Shown: positions 18,092 through 26,488 of the stretch, piece after piece
Layout of the letters: the number at the start of each line of letters is the position of its first letter
Position numbering within the stretch: position 1 is the stretch's first letter
Assembly: GCF_022549675.1 (NCBI RefSeq)
Contig: NZ_JAKZGR010000003.1
Span: forward strand, 248,001 to 312,000
Length of the DNA stretch: 64,000 nt
Direction: 5' to 3'
DNA from: Belliella kenyensis
GTDB lineage: Bacteria; Bacteroidota; Bacteroidia; Cytophagales; Cyclobacteriaceae
The notes under the pieces: model-generated
Told to the model about the DNA's origin: nothing
What the model saw: only the letters and a program-made list of their open reading frames with translations
The model's database searches: none
Translations under genes and position numbers: made by a program

Positions 18092-18994
18092 TTATTTGAT
18101 GATAAGAAAATCCGCCAAAGAGTTAATATCAATGGCACAATGGCCAGCATATAATGGATGCCAATGTGTCTTGACCCCCATTGTATTTGCTATATTCACA
18201 AGAGCTTCCGTCCCTTCATAGTTGCCAAATTTATCATATAATCCGCAGGATAGATACAATTCAGGGTAGTCAATATTAGCTGTCTTCATTAATTCAATGG
18301 GAGAAATTTTCTTCCATTCCTCTTCATTTGAAACGTATTTTTTAGCCATCAGGTACACCCCAAGAGCAATCTTAGGGTCTCCCCCTGTACGTTTTATGGC
18401 TTCCTTTAATATATCGAAATCAGAAAATGGAGAGTCTAAATATACTCCAGGGCATAATGATGCAATTCGTGAAAATAATTCTGGATGATTAAGTCCCAAG
18501 ATTAAGACATTTAGACCACCCATTGATTCTCCAACTAGTATCCTATTTTTTGGTTCGCCTATTTTAGATTCTATAAATGGTAAATTGTATATGAAGTCAT
18601 CCAGCAAACCACTATCTGATTTCGAGTTTTTAGGTGAAAGTAACCATTCTGGACCATAGGAAATTAATACAACCGTGGGTGGCTTAATTTTTGATTTTTG
18701 CCAATGCGACTGTATCATTGATGTATAGTAGGTGTCTTCATTCCATATAGTATTATCTAAATTTCTTCCATGAAAATGATATATAATATCTTCATTAGTT
18801 CCATTACTGGACCTATAGATTGAAAAACTTAAATTGCCTTGTGTGAAAGTTTCTACTTCCGAAGGGATGAAATTCACCTTTTGGACGCCCCAAGGACTCG
18901 TGAATTTCCCCCACAGCCAGTAAATACTAGAAGTAGTAATAAGAATTAAAAAAAGTATTTTTATTTTTCTTAAAGAAATTGTTATTGATTTCAT
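18092..18994 (-). CDS. Putative esterase (alpha/beta hydrolase)
   Basis: 300 residues from ATG 18994; a TTG five codons upstream is less likely. An N-terminal membrane anchor or uncleaved signal (about residues 8-28) is followed by an Esterase-D/PHB-type fold. Visible are the oxyanion segment HFHGRNL, nucleophile elbow GESMGGLN, an acid residue in CGLYDKFGN, and the catalytic His in AGHCAID. Substrate unknown; extracytoplasmic ester hydrolysis is inferred. It is an isolated gene in the gene-poor zone after tRNA-Ser. Confidence 0.75.
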   Translation of the reverse strand: MKSITISLRKIKILFLILITTSSIYWLWGKFTSPWGVQKVNFIPSEVETFTQGNLSFSIYRSSNGTNEDIIYHFHGRNLDNTIWNEDTYYTSMIQSHWQKSKIKPPTVVLISYGPEWLLSPKNSKSDSGLLDDFIYNLPFIESKIGEPKNRILVGESMGGLNVLILGLNHPELFSRIASLCPGVYLDSPFSDFDILKEAIKRTGGDPKIALGVYLMAKKYVSNEEEWKKISPIELMKTANIDYPELYLSCGLYDKFGNYEGTEALVNIANTMGVKTHWHPLYAGHCAIDINSLADFLIIK

Positions 18995-19005
18995 ATTCCA
19001 CTTTG

Positions 19006-19161
19006 TCAATATTGATAATAATGTCGCTTTAGGATTTTCATATGAATATGATTTAGTTTCGGAGTTGTCAAAAGTAAGTCCTTTGCTTCCTTAGTGACTA
19101 CATCTATTTCAAAATGTATGAATTCATTGCTTGACTGATCATTCCAAAAAAAAGCAAACAC
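19006..19161 (-). pseudogene. Possible 51-codon gene remnant upstream of the esterase
   Basis: A frame from GTG 19161 to TGA 19006-19008 (ends KILKRHYYQY) is bounded upstream by stops and has no ATG. It abuts the esterase start on the same strand. It could be a small upstream gene or the tail of a decayed one. I do not recognise it. Confidence 0.25.
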
Positions 19162-19318
19162 TTTGTCAGCTCTAGTTTTATTAAATTTTTTGTTGTCAAA
19201 TCAGTAATTGTTAAAAGGCACAAATTAGTTAATGCTGTTGTCCATATAGCATAAGTCAAAACTACTTGAATAATAAGTGTTTTCTTCCTTCTCGTCCAAA
19301 TTCTTTTCTTCTTAGTAA

Positions 19319-19381
19319 ATGAACATGAAACATATCAGCTCAATCATCTCTTTAATGTTCTCCATTTTCAGCTATGCGTAA
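19319..19381 (+). pseudogene. Truncated secreted-protein start (signal peptide only)
   Basis: ATG 19319 encodes a typical signal peptide (MNMKHISSIISLMFSIFSYA) and stops immediately at TAA 19379-19381. It appears to be the 5' end of a lost secreted protein. The surrounding 19162-19562 holds no other convincing gene. Confidence 0.35.
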
Positions 19382-19562
19382 GGTAAGCTTCAAGGCTTGT
19401 TCTTTTTTTCTTCTGAAAATATGGAAAGGTATTCACTATTTACAACCTTTCCATATTTGATTCAAAACACAATTGGAAAAGGACTATTTCCAGCTTGTGC
19501 AAGGGTTTGAATTAGCTGATCCAGCGTTATGAATTTCCTCTTTTTAATAATTTTGATCTATT

Positions 19563-20081
19563 TTATACGATTATCTCTTTTTTTTCTTGATTAATTTTCA
19601 AGGATGCACTAATATAATGTTCCCATTCTCTAAGGATGACAGGTTCTCCTACCAAATCGGAGAAGATGTCGCCATGGTAGAATTCAAGTGTGGCCACTTG
19701 TTCTCCTCGGTGGCTAAACAACTCAATGTAAAGTTCATCAATGATTTTTCTGCTATTTTTTCCTGTTCCTCTAGAACTTGAAATTTCAATTGCTTTTACT
19801 TTTTTGATTCCATGAAGGTCCAGGATCAGTGGTTCGGGATTCTGAAGATCTCGTATATAGACTAACTTGCCATGAGTGTCATCTAGCCCTATGAAGTATC
19901 TTCTTCTCCATTGTTGAGAAGTATTAATTCGAAGTCCTGCTGCTTTGATCAGTTTATCCAATTGATTTTCGGACTTTTGCTTCTCTTTTTTTACTTTGAG
20001 GTGATTGATGTAAAATGGTACAGCAAATGTAACCAGGAGTACTATCGCTATACAAATAGTTAATATATCTATGTCAAACAT
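19563..20081 (-). CDS. Membrane-anchored hypothetical protein
   Basis: 172 residues. A single N-terminal transmembrane helix (residues ~5-25) is followed by a charged linker (KVKKEKQKSE) and a soluble domain with QWRRRYFIGLDDTHGKLVYI and GEQVATLEFYHGDIF. The pattern suggests a PH-like or beta-sandwich cytoplasmic domain. No known motif recognised. Composition is coding-like and the start ATG is unambiguous. It stands alone. Confidence 0.6.
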   Translation of the reverse strand: MFDIDILTICIAIVLLVTFAVPFYINHLKVKKEKQKSENQLDKLIKAAGLRINTSQQWRRRYFIGLDDTHGKLVYIRDLQNPEPLILDLHGIKKVKAIEISSSRGTGKNSRKIIDELYIELFSHRGEQVATLEFYHGDIFSDLVGEPVILREWEHYISASLKINQEKKEIIV

Positions 20082-20404
20082 TTTGTGTATAATTTATTGA
20101 CCTTTATGGTCTTGATGAGGTGTGTGTGAAATAAATTTCTTGGTAGTGTATTTGTCACCGAATGGATATTGTATATATCCGAAAAGATAACCTCAGTCAA
20201 ATTTCTCTCGATATTTTTAATGTTCAGGTATTTATGGTCACCTGAACGAATCTTAGAGGGCTTGATAATGAGTGGGGATTTGTCCAGGAGAAATATGATT
20301 AGATTTCAAATATTTTTTGGAGCAAATGCGGATATCCATATCACTTTTTCAGTATGATACCTGACAAGAAAGTACATGTGCTTCATCGACTGAAGTTATG
20401 TAAA
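20082..20404. other. Intergenic, no supported gene
   Basis: A 62-codon plus-strand frame (20169-20357) has atypical composition and no homology signal that I can see. Nothing else stands out. Confidence 0.5.
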
Positions 20405-20425
20405 CTTCATTTTGTGAAAATGAAG
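20405..20425 (-). terminator. Weak hairpin after the 126-aa gene
   Basis: Nine-bp stem cttcatttt/aaaatgaag with a 3-base loop, 15 bases beyond the stop at 20440 on the minus strand and followed by TTTACAT. It may act as a terminator. Confidence 0.4.
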
Positions 20426-20439
20426 AAGGAAAAGTCTAA

Positions 20440-20820
20440 TTACCAAAAAAAGTGAGTTGGGAATTTCAGTTCCCTTATTCCAAAATCTACTATTATTTCA
20501 GCAGCTTTTTTGATTTGTTCATTAGCAATAAGCCAATGTTGAATATTGATAAAATTGAAGTTTCTATGAAACTCCGAATCAACCTTGAGCTGCTGCTTTT
20601 CGAAATTAACAGCAATTACCGGTGTCTCGACAAGGATAGAGTGATCCCCATAATATTCACCTAGTGCAGAATATATGTAATAGGACTTTGTGTCAAGAGT
20701 TGAATTCGATTTTGAAACATTCAGATAAGGAATAACTAAACCATGAAGCGTAAAAGCTATGGCAAGGCAAATCCCTAAAAACTGTTTCATTCTCTGATTC
20801 ATATAATTTTTATTCAGCAA
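20440..20820 (-). CDS. Small hypothetical exported protein
   Basis: 126 residues. A hydrophobic stretch at residues ~12-30 (FLGICLAIAFTLHGLVIPYL) follows a basic start (NQRMK), suggesting a signal peptide or anchor. The remainder has no recognised motif. Internal ATGs at codons 7 and 11 are alternative starts; MKQFLG fits a signal peptide best. Unknown function; possibly lineage-specific. Confidence 0.5.
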   Translation of the reverse strand: MLNKNYMNQRMKQFLGICLAIAFTLHGLVIPYLNVSKSNSTLDTKSYYIYSALGEYYGDHSILVETPVIAVNFEKQQLKVDSEFHRNFNFINIQHWLIANEQIKKAAEIIVDFGIRELKFPTHFFW

Positions 20821-21054
20821 ATCTCGTGCTTTTCATCTATTAAATTCAAAATGAATTTTCAAATGTAATTATATTTTGATTGATAAAATTCAATTTAATA
20901 GCAACTTTTTATTGTGATTCTCAGGTTAAATTAGTTCAAATTTCTTATTACTAGAAAGTCGGATCGGATTTTGTGGCTTTAAAAAATAATATGCAGTGTT
21001 TCCAAATTACTCATTTTTGAAACATTCAATTTCCTTCACCCAAACCAAATAATT

Positions 21055-21315
21055 ATGGATATGAAAACCACATTAAATAAATCTATGGCTGTTCTTCTGC
21101 TATTCATGCAAATACACAGTATCGCGTATGCCCAAAATCAGCCAGATATCCCCAAGCCTACCGGTCCCATAGACTTCTCTGAGACTAGCAATATTATCAT
21201 ATTTATTGTAATCCCAGCTGCTATAATTATAGCATACCTCATTTTTCGAAACAGAATTAGAAATATAAAACAGGAAAAAAGTAAAAAACGAGGAGAGACA
21301 AAGATCGAAAAATAG
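21055..21315 (+). CDS. Small membrane protein with signal peptide
   Basis: 86 residues: signal peptide ending AYAQ (about residue 27), a short proline-rich segment (PDIPKPTGPID), one membrane helix (about 47-65) and a highly basic tail (RNRIRNIKQEKSKKRGE). This architecture is common among small Bacteroidota envelope proteins. Function unknown. It stands alone with AT-rich flanks. Confidence 0.55.
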   Translation: MDMKTTLNKSMAVLLLFMQIHSIAYAQNQPDIPKPTGPIDFSETSNIIIFIVIPAAIIIAYLIFRNRIRNIKQEKSKKRGETKIEK

Positions 21316-21434
21316 ACTTCTTTTCATAAACTATTCTTCGTGATATTTATTTAATTGAAAATGAAAAGGTTAAATTAATTTTCAGTGCCAAATTTGATAA
21401 TAAAATAAAAAATGATAATATTATTATCATAAAT

Positions 21435-21686
21435 ATGTCAATTATATTAACAATGGATGTTTTTGAAGTTTTAGGTAAGCTCCAACTGAAGGAAGTTCAG
21501 ATTGAAAAGAAGATTCAGTCACTGATCGAGGCCAATTTAGATCCTTTCCCGATGGATCGATTACAAAAGGGAAAGGTTTTACTATCTCTTATTCGCGAAT
21601 TCAAAATGCATGTCGATGCGGATGATTTTATTCAAGCGGGTATGAGATTGAGGGATCTTGAATTGGAAGGGCTTCATATAAAATGA
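21435..21686 (+). CDS. Small hypothetical cytoplasmic protein
   Basis: 83 residues, soluble, mainly helical and rich in Leu/Glu/Lys, without recognised motif. ATG 21435 is followed by a second in-frame ATG (MDVFEVLGK, codon 7), which may be the real start. Coding-like composition contrasts with the very AT-rich flanks. Confidence 0.45.
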   Translation: MSIILTMDVFEVLGKLQLKEVQIEKKIQSLIEANLDPFPMDRLQKGKVLLSLIREFKMHVDADDFIQAGMRLRDLELEGLHIK

Positions 21687-22027
21687 CTTGTTTTCTTTAA
21701 ATTATATTTAATTAATTGTACTTTAAATATGGTTTAAATTATTGCATTTACCATTTATATTTAAATATGTGTTTTTTAAATAAATTTTATGATCATTTTT
21801 AACTAATTGGTAAATTATTTGTTATAGATTTTGATAAGTAATTATTCAAGTACTCCATTTATCACCTCTAAATATTTGTCTTGAATGATCCACGCCTAGT
21901 ATTGGCATATTTTGAGTACTGTTTTATTGAAATCAGTTCAATGAAACGTCACCTCTATGAGGTATTAAGATTTTAAATAGCTCTGATTTTCGAGTTTAAG
22001 TGCAGTGTACTTTATTGATGGATTTAG
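21687..22027. other. AT-rich intergenic region before the PLP/FAD cluster
   Basis: No gene visible. Probably holds the promoter of the downstream cluster, but no exact TTTG-N19-TAnnTTTG pair was found. Confidence 0.5.
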
Positions 22028-22207
22028 ATGCAGCCATCAATTGATTTGATTATCCAAAAGTCATCCGAAATACCACATCCTAAACCAACAAATTTAGATG
22101 ACACAGTAATTAGATTATCTACCAATGTGTCTGAATTAGGAATTGGTAGCATTACCATTGATCATAATAAGATGCATTCCAACCAAATTATCTTAAATCA
22201 TGCTTGA
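22028..22207 (+). CDS. 59-residue small ORF overlapping the PLP synthase start
   Basis: ATG 22028 opens a 59-codon frame directly after an in-frame TAG, and its stop (22205-22207) overlaps the start of the next gene (ATG 22200) by 8 bases, an arrangement typical of translational coupling. It begins MQPSIDLIIQKSS and ends HSNQIILNHA. It is soluble and not Cys-rich. I recognise no family. It could be a real small protein of the cluster or a fragment; codon composition resembles the neighbours. Confidence 0.4.
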   Translation: MQPSIDLIIQKSSEIPHPKPTNLDDTVIRLSTNVSELGIGSITIDHNKMHSNQIILNHA

Positions 22208-23219
22208 AATCAAAGAATCACATCATATCAATAGAACAGTACAATGTGGAATTACCTCTTTTGTGGGGCAGACAGGATTGATCAGATTGTCCAAACTTTT
22301 TCCTGACAAGCAGGTGTATGGCAAGCTAGAGCTGATGAATCCAGCAGGAAGCATCAAAGACCGCACAGCTAAATTCATAGTGGAGGAATCGATGAAGCAT
22401 GACCTCATCAACAAAAATTCCATAGTTGTAGAAAGTACCTCAGGCAACATGGGAGTAGGGCTTGCACAGATATGCTTGTACTATCAGTTGAGGCTAAAAC
22501 TTGTAGTAGATCCATTTATCAATATGCAAACTTTGAAAATGCTTGAGGCTTACGGAGCTGAAGTAGAGATGGTTCATGTTCCTGATGCCTCAGGATCTTA
22601 TCTGAGTGCAAGGATAGCTAGAGTCAAAGAAATTCTTGAAGAGAATGTCAATGCTTTTTGGATTGAACAATACGAAAATCCACTAAATCCAATTACGCAT
22701 CATGAAACTTTCAAAGAAATAGAACAGCAATTAGGTCAAGCACCAGATTTTATTCTTGCAGCTACCAGTACATGTGGCACCTTGATGGGGCTAGCGGAAG
22801 GAAGCCGAAGTGATGAGCATCATGTCAAAGTCATACCTGTAGATGCACATGGGAGTGTGATCTTTGGTGATGATCCTGCCAAAAGATTAATTCCAGGCTT
22901 TGGAGCCTCTGTCCCTGCCAAGCTTCTTGACAAAAGGCTGATCCACCACCCACAATGGGTTCATGAATGGGAATGTATAGTAGGATGTAAAAAACTCCTT
23001 AGGCAAGAAGCCATATTGGCAGGAGGATCTACAGGAGCATTGGTAGCAGCAGTAGAAAAATTAGAAATGGGAAAAGAAGAAAAAGCAGTAATTATCATAT
23101 GTGATCGTGGAGAACGGTACTTGGATACTATCTACTCTGATCAATGGATCCTAGACAATTTGGGATTTGAAACATTCACTCTTATCAAGGAAAAAGCATA
23201 TGAATATGTGGAAAATTGA
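22200..23219 (+). CDS. PLP-dependent cysteine-synthase-like enzyme (SbnA-like)
   Basis: 339 residues of the fold-type II cysteine synthase family. PLP lysine is in MNPAGSIKDRTAKF, followed by the phosphate/substrate loop ESTSGNMGVGLAQ and a C-terminal GGSTGALVAA. It resembles SbnA, which joins O-phosphoserine and glutamate on the way to 2,3-diaminopropionate, more than CysK. The downstream gene starts inside its 3' end. Context with an FAD enzyme and a PLP decarboxylase argues for a specialised metabolite rather than cysteine synthesis. Substrate is inferred. Confidence 0.8.
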   Translation: MLEIKESHHINRTVQCGITSFVGQTGLIRLSKLFPDKQVYGKLELMNPAGSIKDRTAKFIVEESMKHDLINKNSIVVESTSGNMGVGLAQICLYYQLRLKLVVDPFINMQTLKMLEAYGAEVEMVHVPDASGSYLSARIARVKEILEENVNAFWIEQYENPLNPITHHETFKEIEQQLGQAPDFILAATSTCGTLMGLAEGSRSDEHHVKVIPVDAHGSVIFGDDPAKRLIPGFGASVPAKLLDKRLIHHPQWVHEWECIVGCKKLLRQEAILAGGSTGALVAAVEKLEMGKEEKAVIIICDRGERYLDTIYSDQWILDNLGFETFTLIKEKAYEYVEN

Positions 23220-25089
23220 TGCGTTGAAACGAATGACTTATCAAAGCAATCTGATGCTGACTGATAGAAACACTCGAAATGATCACCAGAAAACTAGCTT
23301 GAGAATAGCCATAATAGGGGGTGGACCAAGAGGCGTCTACACCATTGAGCGGCTTGCAAGCGTGTGGAATTCAAAAAATACAGGAAGGAGTTTAGAAATT
23401 GTCTGTTTCAATAAAACACACGAATTTGGATCTGGTCCAAATTTTTCACCTTCACAGCCTGATTTTTTATTGATGAATAATCCTATCGGCCAAGTTGATT
23501 TTTGGACAAATGAAGAAGAGCAGTTGGTAGTGGATAGACCAAACTTGGTAGAGTTTATCAAAAAATACAAGATAGAAAAAAACAGAAGTGTACAGCCAGC
23601 AGATTTTTGTTCTCGCTCACTCACGGGACTATATATGCAATATTGCTTTGCCAAAGTAATAAATGCCATGCCAAGCCATATCAAAGTTAATTTGATAATA
23701 GATGAAGTGATTAGTATGTATCAATCTGAGGATGTGGTCAAGATCAAGACCAAATCAGGGATGTGTGATGTTTTTGACGAAGTAATATGTTGCTCGGGTC
23801 ATAGTTACACATTTGATCAAGAAGATCAACAGGATTGTGACCAAAATCAAGTTGAATCTGCTCATAGATCAATCAATCAAATTTATCCTATCGAAAACTT
23901 GATTAAGCGACCTCTGAAAGGAGAAAATGTAGTTGTAAAGGGTCTTGGGCTTACTAGTATTGATGTTATTTTGGGACTAACAGAAGGCAGGGGAGGTAGT
24001 TTTTACAGAGAAATGGAGGTTTTGAAATACAAGCCTTCAGGTAATGAACCTCATTCTATTTATGCATTTTCCCGTTCTGGGATACCGATGTTGGCTAGAC
24101 AGCCAATACTCACTGATAAAGTGTTTTCGCTCAGGTTCTTTACTCAAGAATCTGTAGATTATTTATGTAAAAATTTCAAGAAGCTAGATTTTAGAAAGCA
24201 GGTTTTACCCTTTATAGCCCATGAGTTTAGATACCAATATGTGATGTATTTACTGCACTTTTTCTCAAATCAGCACGTACCTCAAGACAAGACTTTGTGT
24301 GATTTAGAGCAATTTGCAAAAATTATATTCCCTAGATTCAAACCATTTGATCTTGAAGAGTTTTTGACCCCAAAAATCAACTCTAGTAGAGCCCATCAGC
24401 AAGCTATAAAGTGCTTTAGAATGGGTGTCAAGCCTGATAACTCTAAGCCTTTGCAAGCTTCCCGGATAGCAATGGCAGCATTGTGGGGTAAAATATATCC
24501 ATTATGCCAACAACTTTATGCTTTTGGGAAATTGACTGGCAAGAGTCAAAGATACTTTGACAGACATTTTTACAAAAGAATCCAACGCACTGCGTTTGGA
24601 CCACCTAAGATTAATGTAGAAAAGCTCTTGGCATTGGCAGAAGTGGGGATTTTGAGATTTGGTAAAGGTGAGCAATGCGCCAGTTTTATCATGGACAGTA
24701 GTGATACAGCTGATTCAAAATTTGAAAAAGTAGCACCAAATCTCCAATCTAGCATTTCTATCGACGCTAGGATTGCTAAATCTGCTGGACTATCGACTCA
24801 GCCAGAGTACATACGTCAATTGGTGAGTGGTCACGGGGCTAGTTTTTTTGACAATGGTGGCTACGCTCCTGGATGTCTGAAATTGGACGAAGTGGGCAGG
24901 ATAACCAACCAAAAACGAATATGTATGTATGGTGTTCCTACTGAAGGATGGACATTAGATAATGAAAGCCTATCAAGAACAAATAATAATCTTCTTTCAA
25001 ACTGGGTTAAGACAATCCATTTAAAATACACAAAACATGAAATATTTTCCTTTGACACCCATTTTACACCCATGGATCGAAGAGCTTAG
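23200..25089 (+). CDS. FAD/NAD(P)-binding oxidoreductase-like protein
   Basis: About 629 residues. A Rossmann dinucleotide fingerprint IAIIGGGPRGVYTIERL lies near the N-terminus (about residues 36-52), then FGSGPNFSPSQPDFLLMNN and VVKGLGLTSIDVILGL, as in the NAD_binding_9 family of large FAD/NAD(P) proteins. The start is uncertain: ATG 23200 (or 23206, 23233) overlaps the end of the upstream gene by 20 bases; aagga stands upstream. It overlaps the downstream decarboxylase by 53 bases. In related clusters such proteins accompany SbnA-like and SbnH/Y4yA-like enzymes; the reaction is unknown. Confidence 0.78.
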   Translation: MNMWKIDALKRMTYQSNLMLTDRNTRNDHQKTSLRIAIIGGGPRGVYTIERLASVWNSKNTGRSLEIVCFNKTHEFGSGPNFSPSQPDFLLMNNPIGQVDFWTNEEEQLVVDRPNLVEFIKKYKIEKNRSVQPADFCSRSLTGLYMQYCFAKVINAMPSHIKVNLIIDEVISMYQSEDVVKIKTKSGMCDVFDEVICCSGHSYTFDQEDQQDCDQNQVESAHRSINQIYPIENLIKRPLKGENVVVKGLGLTSIDVILGLTEGRGGSFYREMEVLKYKPSGNEPHSIYAFSRSGIPMLARQPILTDKVFSLRFFTQESVDYLCKNFKKLDFRKQVLPFIAHEFRYQYVMYLLHFFSNQHVPQDKTLCDLEQFAKIIFPRFKPFDLEEFLTPKINSSRAHQQAIKCFRMGVKPDNSKPLQASRIAMAALWGKIYPLCQQLYAFGKLTGKSQRYFDRHFYKRIQRTAFGPPKINVEKLLALAEVGILRFGKGEQCASFIMDSSDTADSKFEKVAPNLQSSISIDARIAKSAGLSTQPEYIRQLVSGHGASFFDNGGYAPGCLKLDEVGRITNQKRICMYGVPTEGWTLDNESLSRTNNNLLSNWVKTIHLKYTKHEIFSFDTHFTPMDRRA

Positions 25090-26467
25090 TAAGGATAAGG
25101 ATCTGATTTTCGATTGGATCAATGAGCACAATTCTCCAATCAATCTAATTAATTTGGATACTTTTGCTGAGAATTTTCAAGAATTCAAAGCTGTGTTTGA
25201 TAAATATGAACTTAAGCATAAGATTTTTTTTGCTCGAAAATCAAATAAAAGTAAAAGTTTAGTCTGGGCTGCAAAGTCTTTGGGCTTTGGTGTGGATACA
25301 GCAAGTATTCATGAAGTCAAAGACTGTATTGAAATAGGTCTGAATCCAGAATCTATCACAGTGACTGCCGCTATCAAAAACAAAGAGCTAATTGAATATG
25401 CGGTCAAGCATCAAATCCCAATTATTCTAGACAATGACGACGAGTGTGATTTGCTTCATGAAGTGCTTTCAGCAAGTAGTAGTACCCTCAAAGTCGGGAT
25501 TAGATTAAGTGGATTTTTGCACAATGGTAAGAAGCTTTATTCAAGATTTGGATATGATGTGACTAAGGTCAAACCTTTACTTACAAATCATTTTACAGCT
25601 CAAGGAAAGTACAGCAATTTCATCTTTGAGGGTTTTCACTTTCACCTCAATGGTTATAGTATTGCCGAAAGAGTGTCAGCTATATTTCAAACCATATCAT
25701 TAATGGATGAGATCAAACCTTATGGTTTCCATACATCATATCTTGATATAGGTGGAGGAATTTTAATGAACTACCTTACATCCAAAGAGGAGTGGACTGA
25801 TTTTTTAAGTGCTTTGAAAGAAAGTGTAAAAGATGATCGTGACGAAGTGACATTTCAAAAGGATCTGCTTGGAATGGTATTGCATGATGGACATGTGACC
25901 GGTGAGCCAAAAATCTACCCTTATTACAACACAATTTCGCAAGGAGGATTTTTAGAACAAATCTTATCGAGCACCTCAGATGGCAAATTCTGTCATGAAG
26001 AGCTCAACAAAAGAGGGATTGAGCTGAGGATTGAACCGGGTAGATCGATTTTGGCACAGGTTGGGGTTACTGTGGCAAGAGTGGCATATCGGAAATATGA
26101 TATAGATGGTCGTTTACTCGTAGGTTTGGAAATGAACAAGTCACAGATGACTAGCGCAAGTGCTGACTTTTTGGTCGATCCATTGTTTCTACCAAAAGAT
26201 GAATTAGCACCAGAGCTTACAGAAGTTTACTTTGTAGGTGGATATTGTCTGGAACAAGATTTTATCTTGAAAAGATGTATAAGATTGCCCCAATTTCCTC
26301 AAGTAGGTGACTTAGTGTGCTTTGTAAATACAGCAGGCTATATGATGCATTTTTATGAAAGACAAGCTCATGGATTTGAATATGCCAAAAACCTAGTCAT
26401 AGGCAACAAAAGGACTTGGGAGGTTTTATCAGATGAGAAATTTTGGGAATCTAGGCTTAATAACTGA
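25037..26467 (+). CDS. PLP-dependent decarboxylase (SbnH/Y4yA-like, DapDC family)
   Basis: 476 residues, fold-type III. PLP lysine region is KIFFARKSNKSKSLV; then FHFHLNGYS, LDIGGGILM, EPGRSILAQ, and the substrate/cofactor site GGYCLEQDFI in place of the CxxxD of diaminopimelate decarboxylase. It is longer than LysA and has an N-terminal extension, as in Y4yA-type enzymes. It probably decarboxylates an amino acid or conjugate made by the two upstream genes. ATG 25037 overlaps the previous gene; no later ATG is available before the PLP lysine. Confidence 0.8.
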   Translation: MKYFPLTPILHPWIEELSKDKDLIFDWINEHNSPINLINLDTFAENFQEFKAVFDKYELKHKIFFARKSNKSKSLVWAAKSLGFGVDTASIHEVKDCIEIGLNPESITVTAAIKNKELIEYAVKHQIPIILDNDDECDLLHEVLSASSSTLKVGIRLSGFLHNGKKLYSRFGYDVTKVKPLLTNHFTAQGKYSNFIFEGFHFHLNGYSIAERVSAIFQTISLMDEIKPYGFHTSYLDIGGGILMNYLTSKEEWTDFLSALKESVKDDRDEVTFQKDLLGMVLHDGHVTGEPKIYPYYNTISQGGFLEQILSSTSDGKFCHEELNKRGIELRIEPGRSILAQVGVTVARVAYRKYDIDGRLLVGLEMNKSQMTSASADFLVDPLFLPKDELAPELTEVYFVGGYCLEQDFILKRCIRLPQFPQVGDLVCFVNTAGYMMHFYERQAHGFEYAKNLVIGNKRTWEVLSDEKFWESRLNN

Positions 26468-26488
26468 GGAGCTTGAAATTTTCAATAA

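Noticed and set aside
20169-20357. 62-codon plus-strand ORF
   Set aside because: Composition unlike coding sequence, no start context, no recognisable motif.
22200-26467. Staphyloferrin-B-type siderophore cluster
   Set aside because: No NIS synthetase, SbnB or transporter in the window; only the PLP enzymes match.
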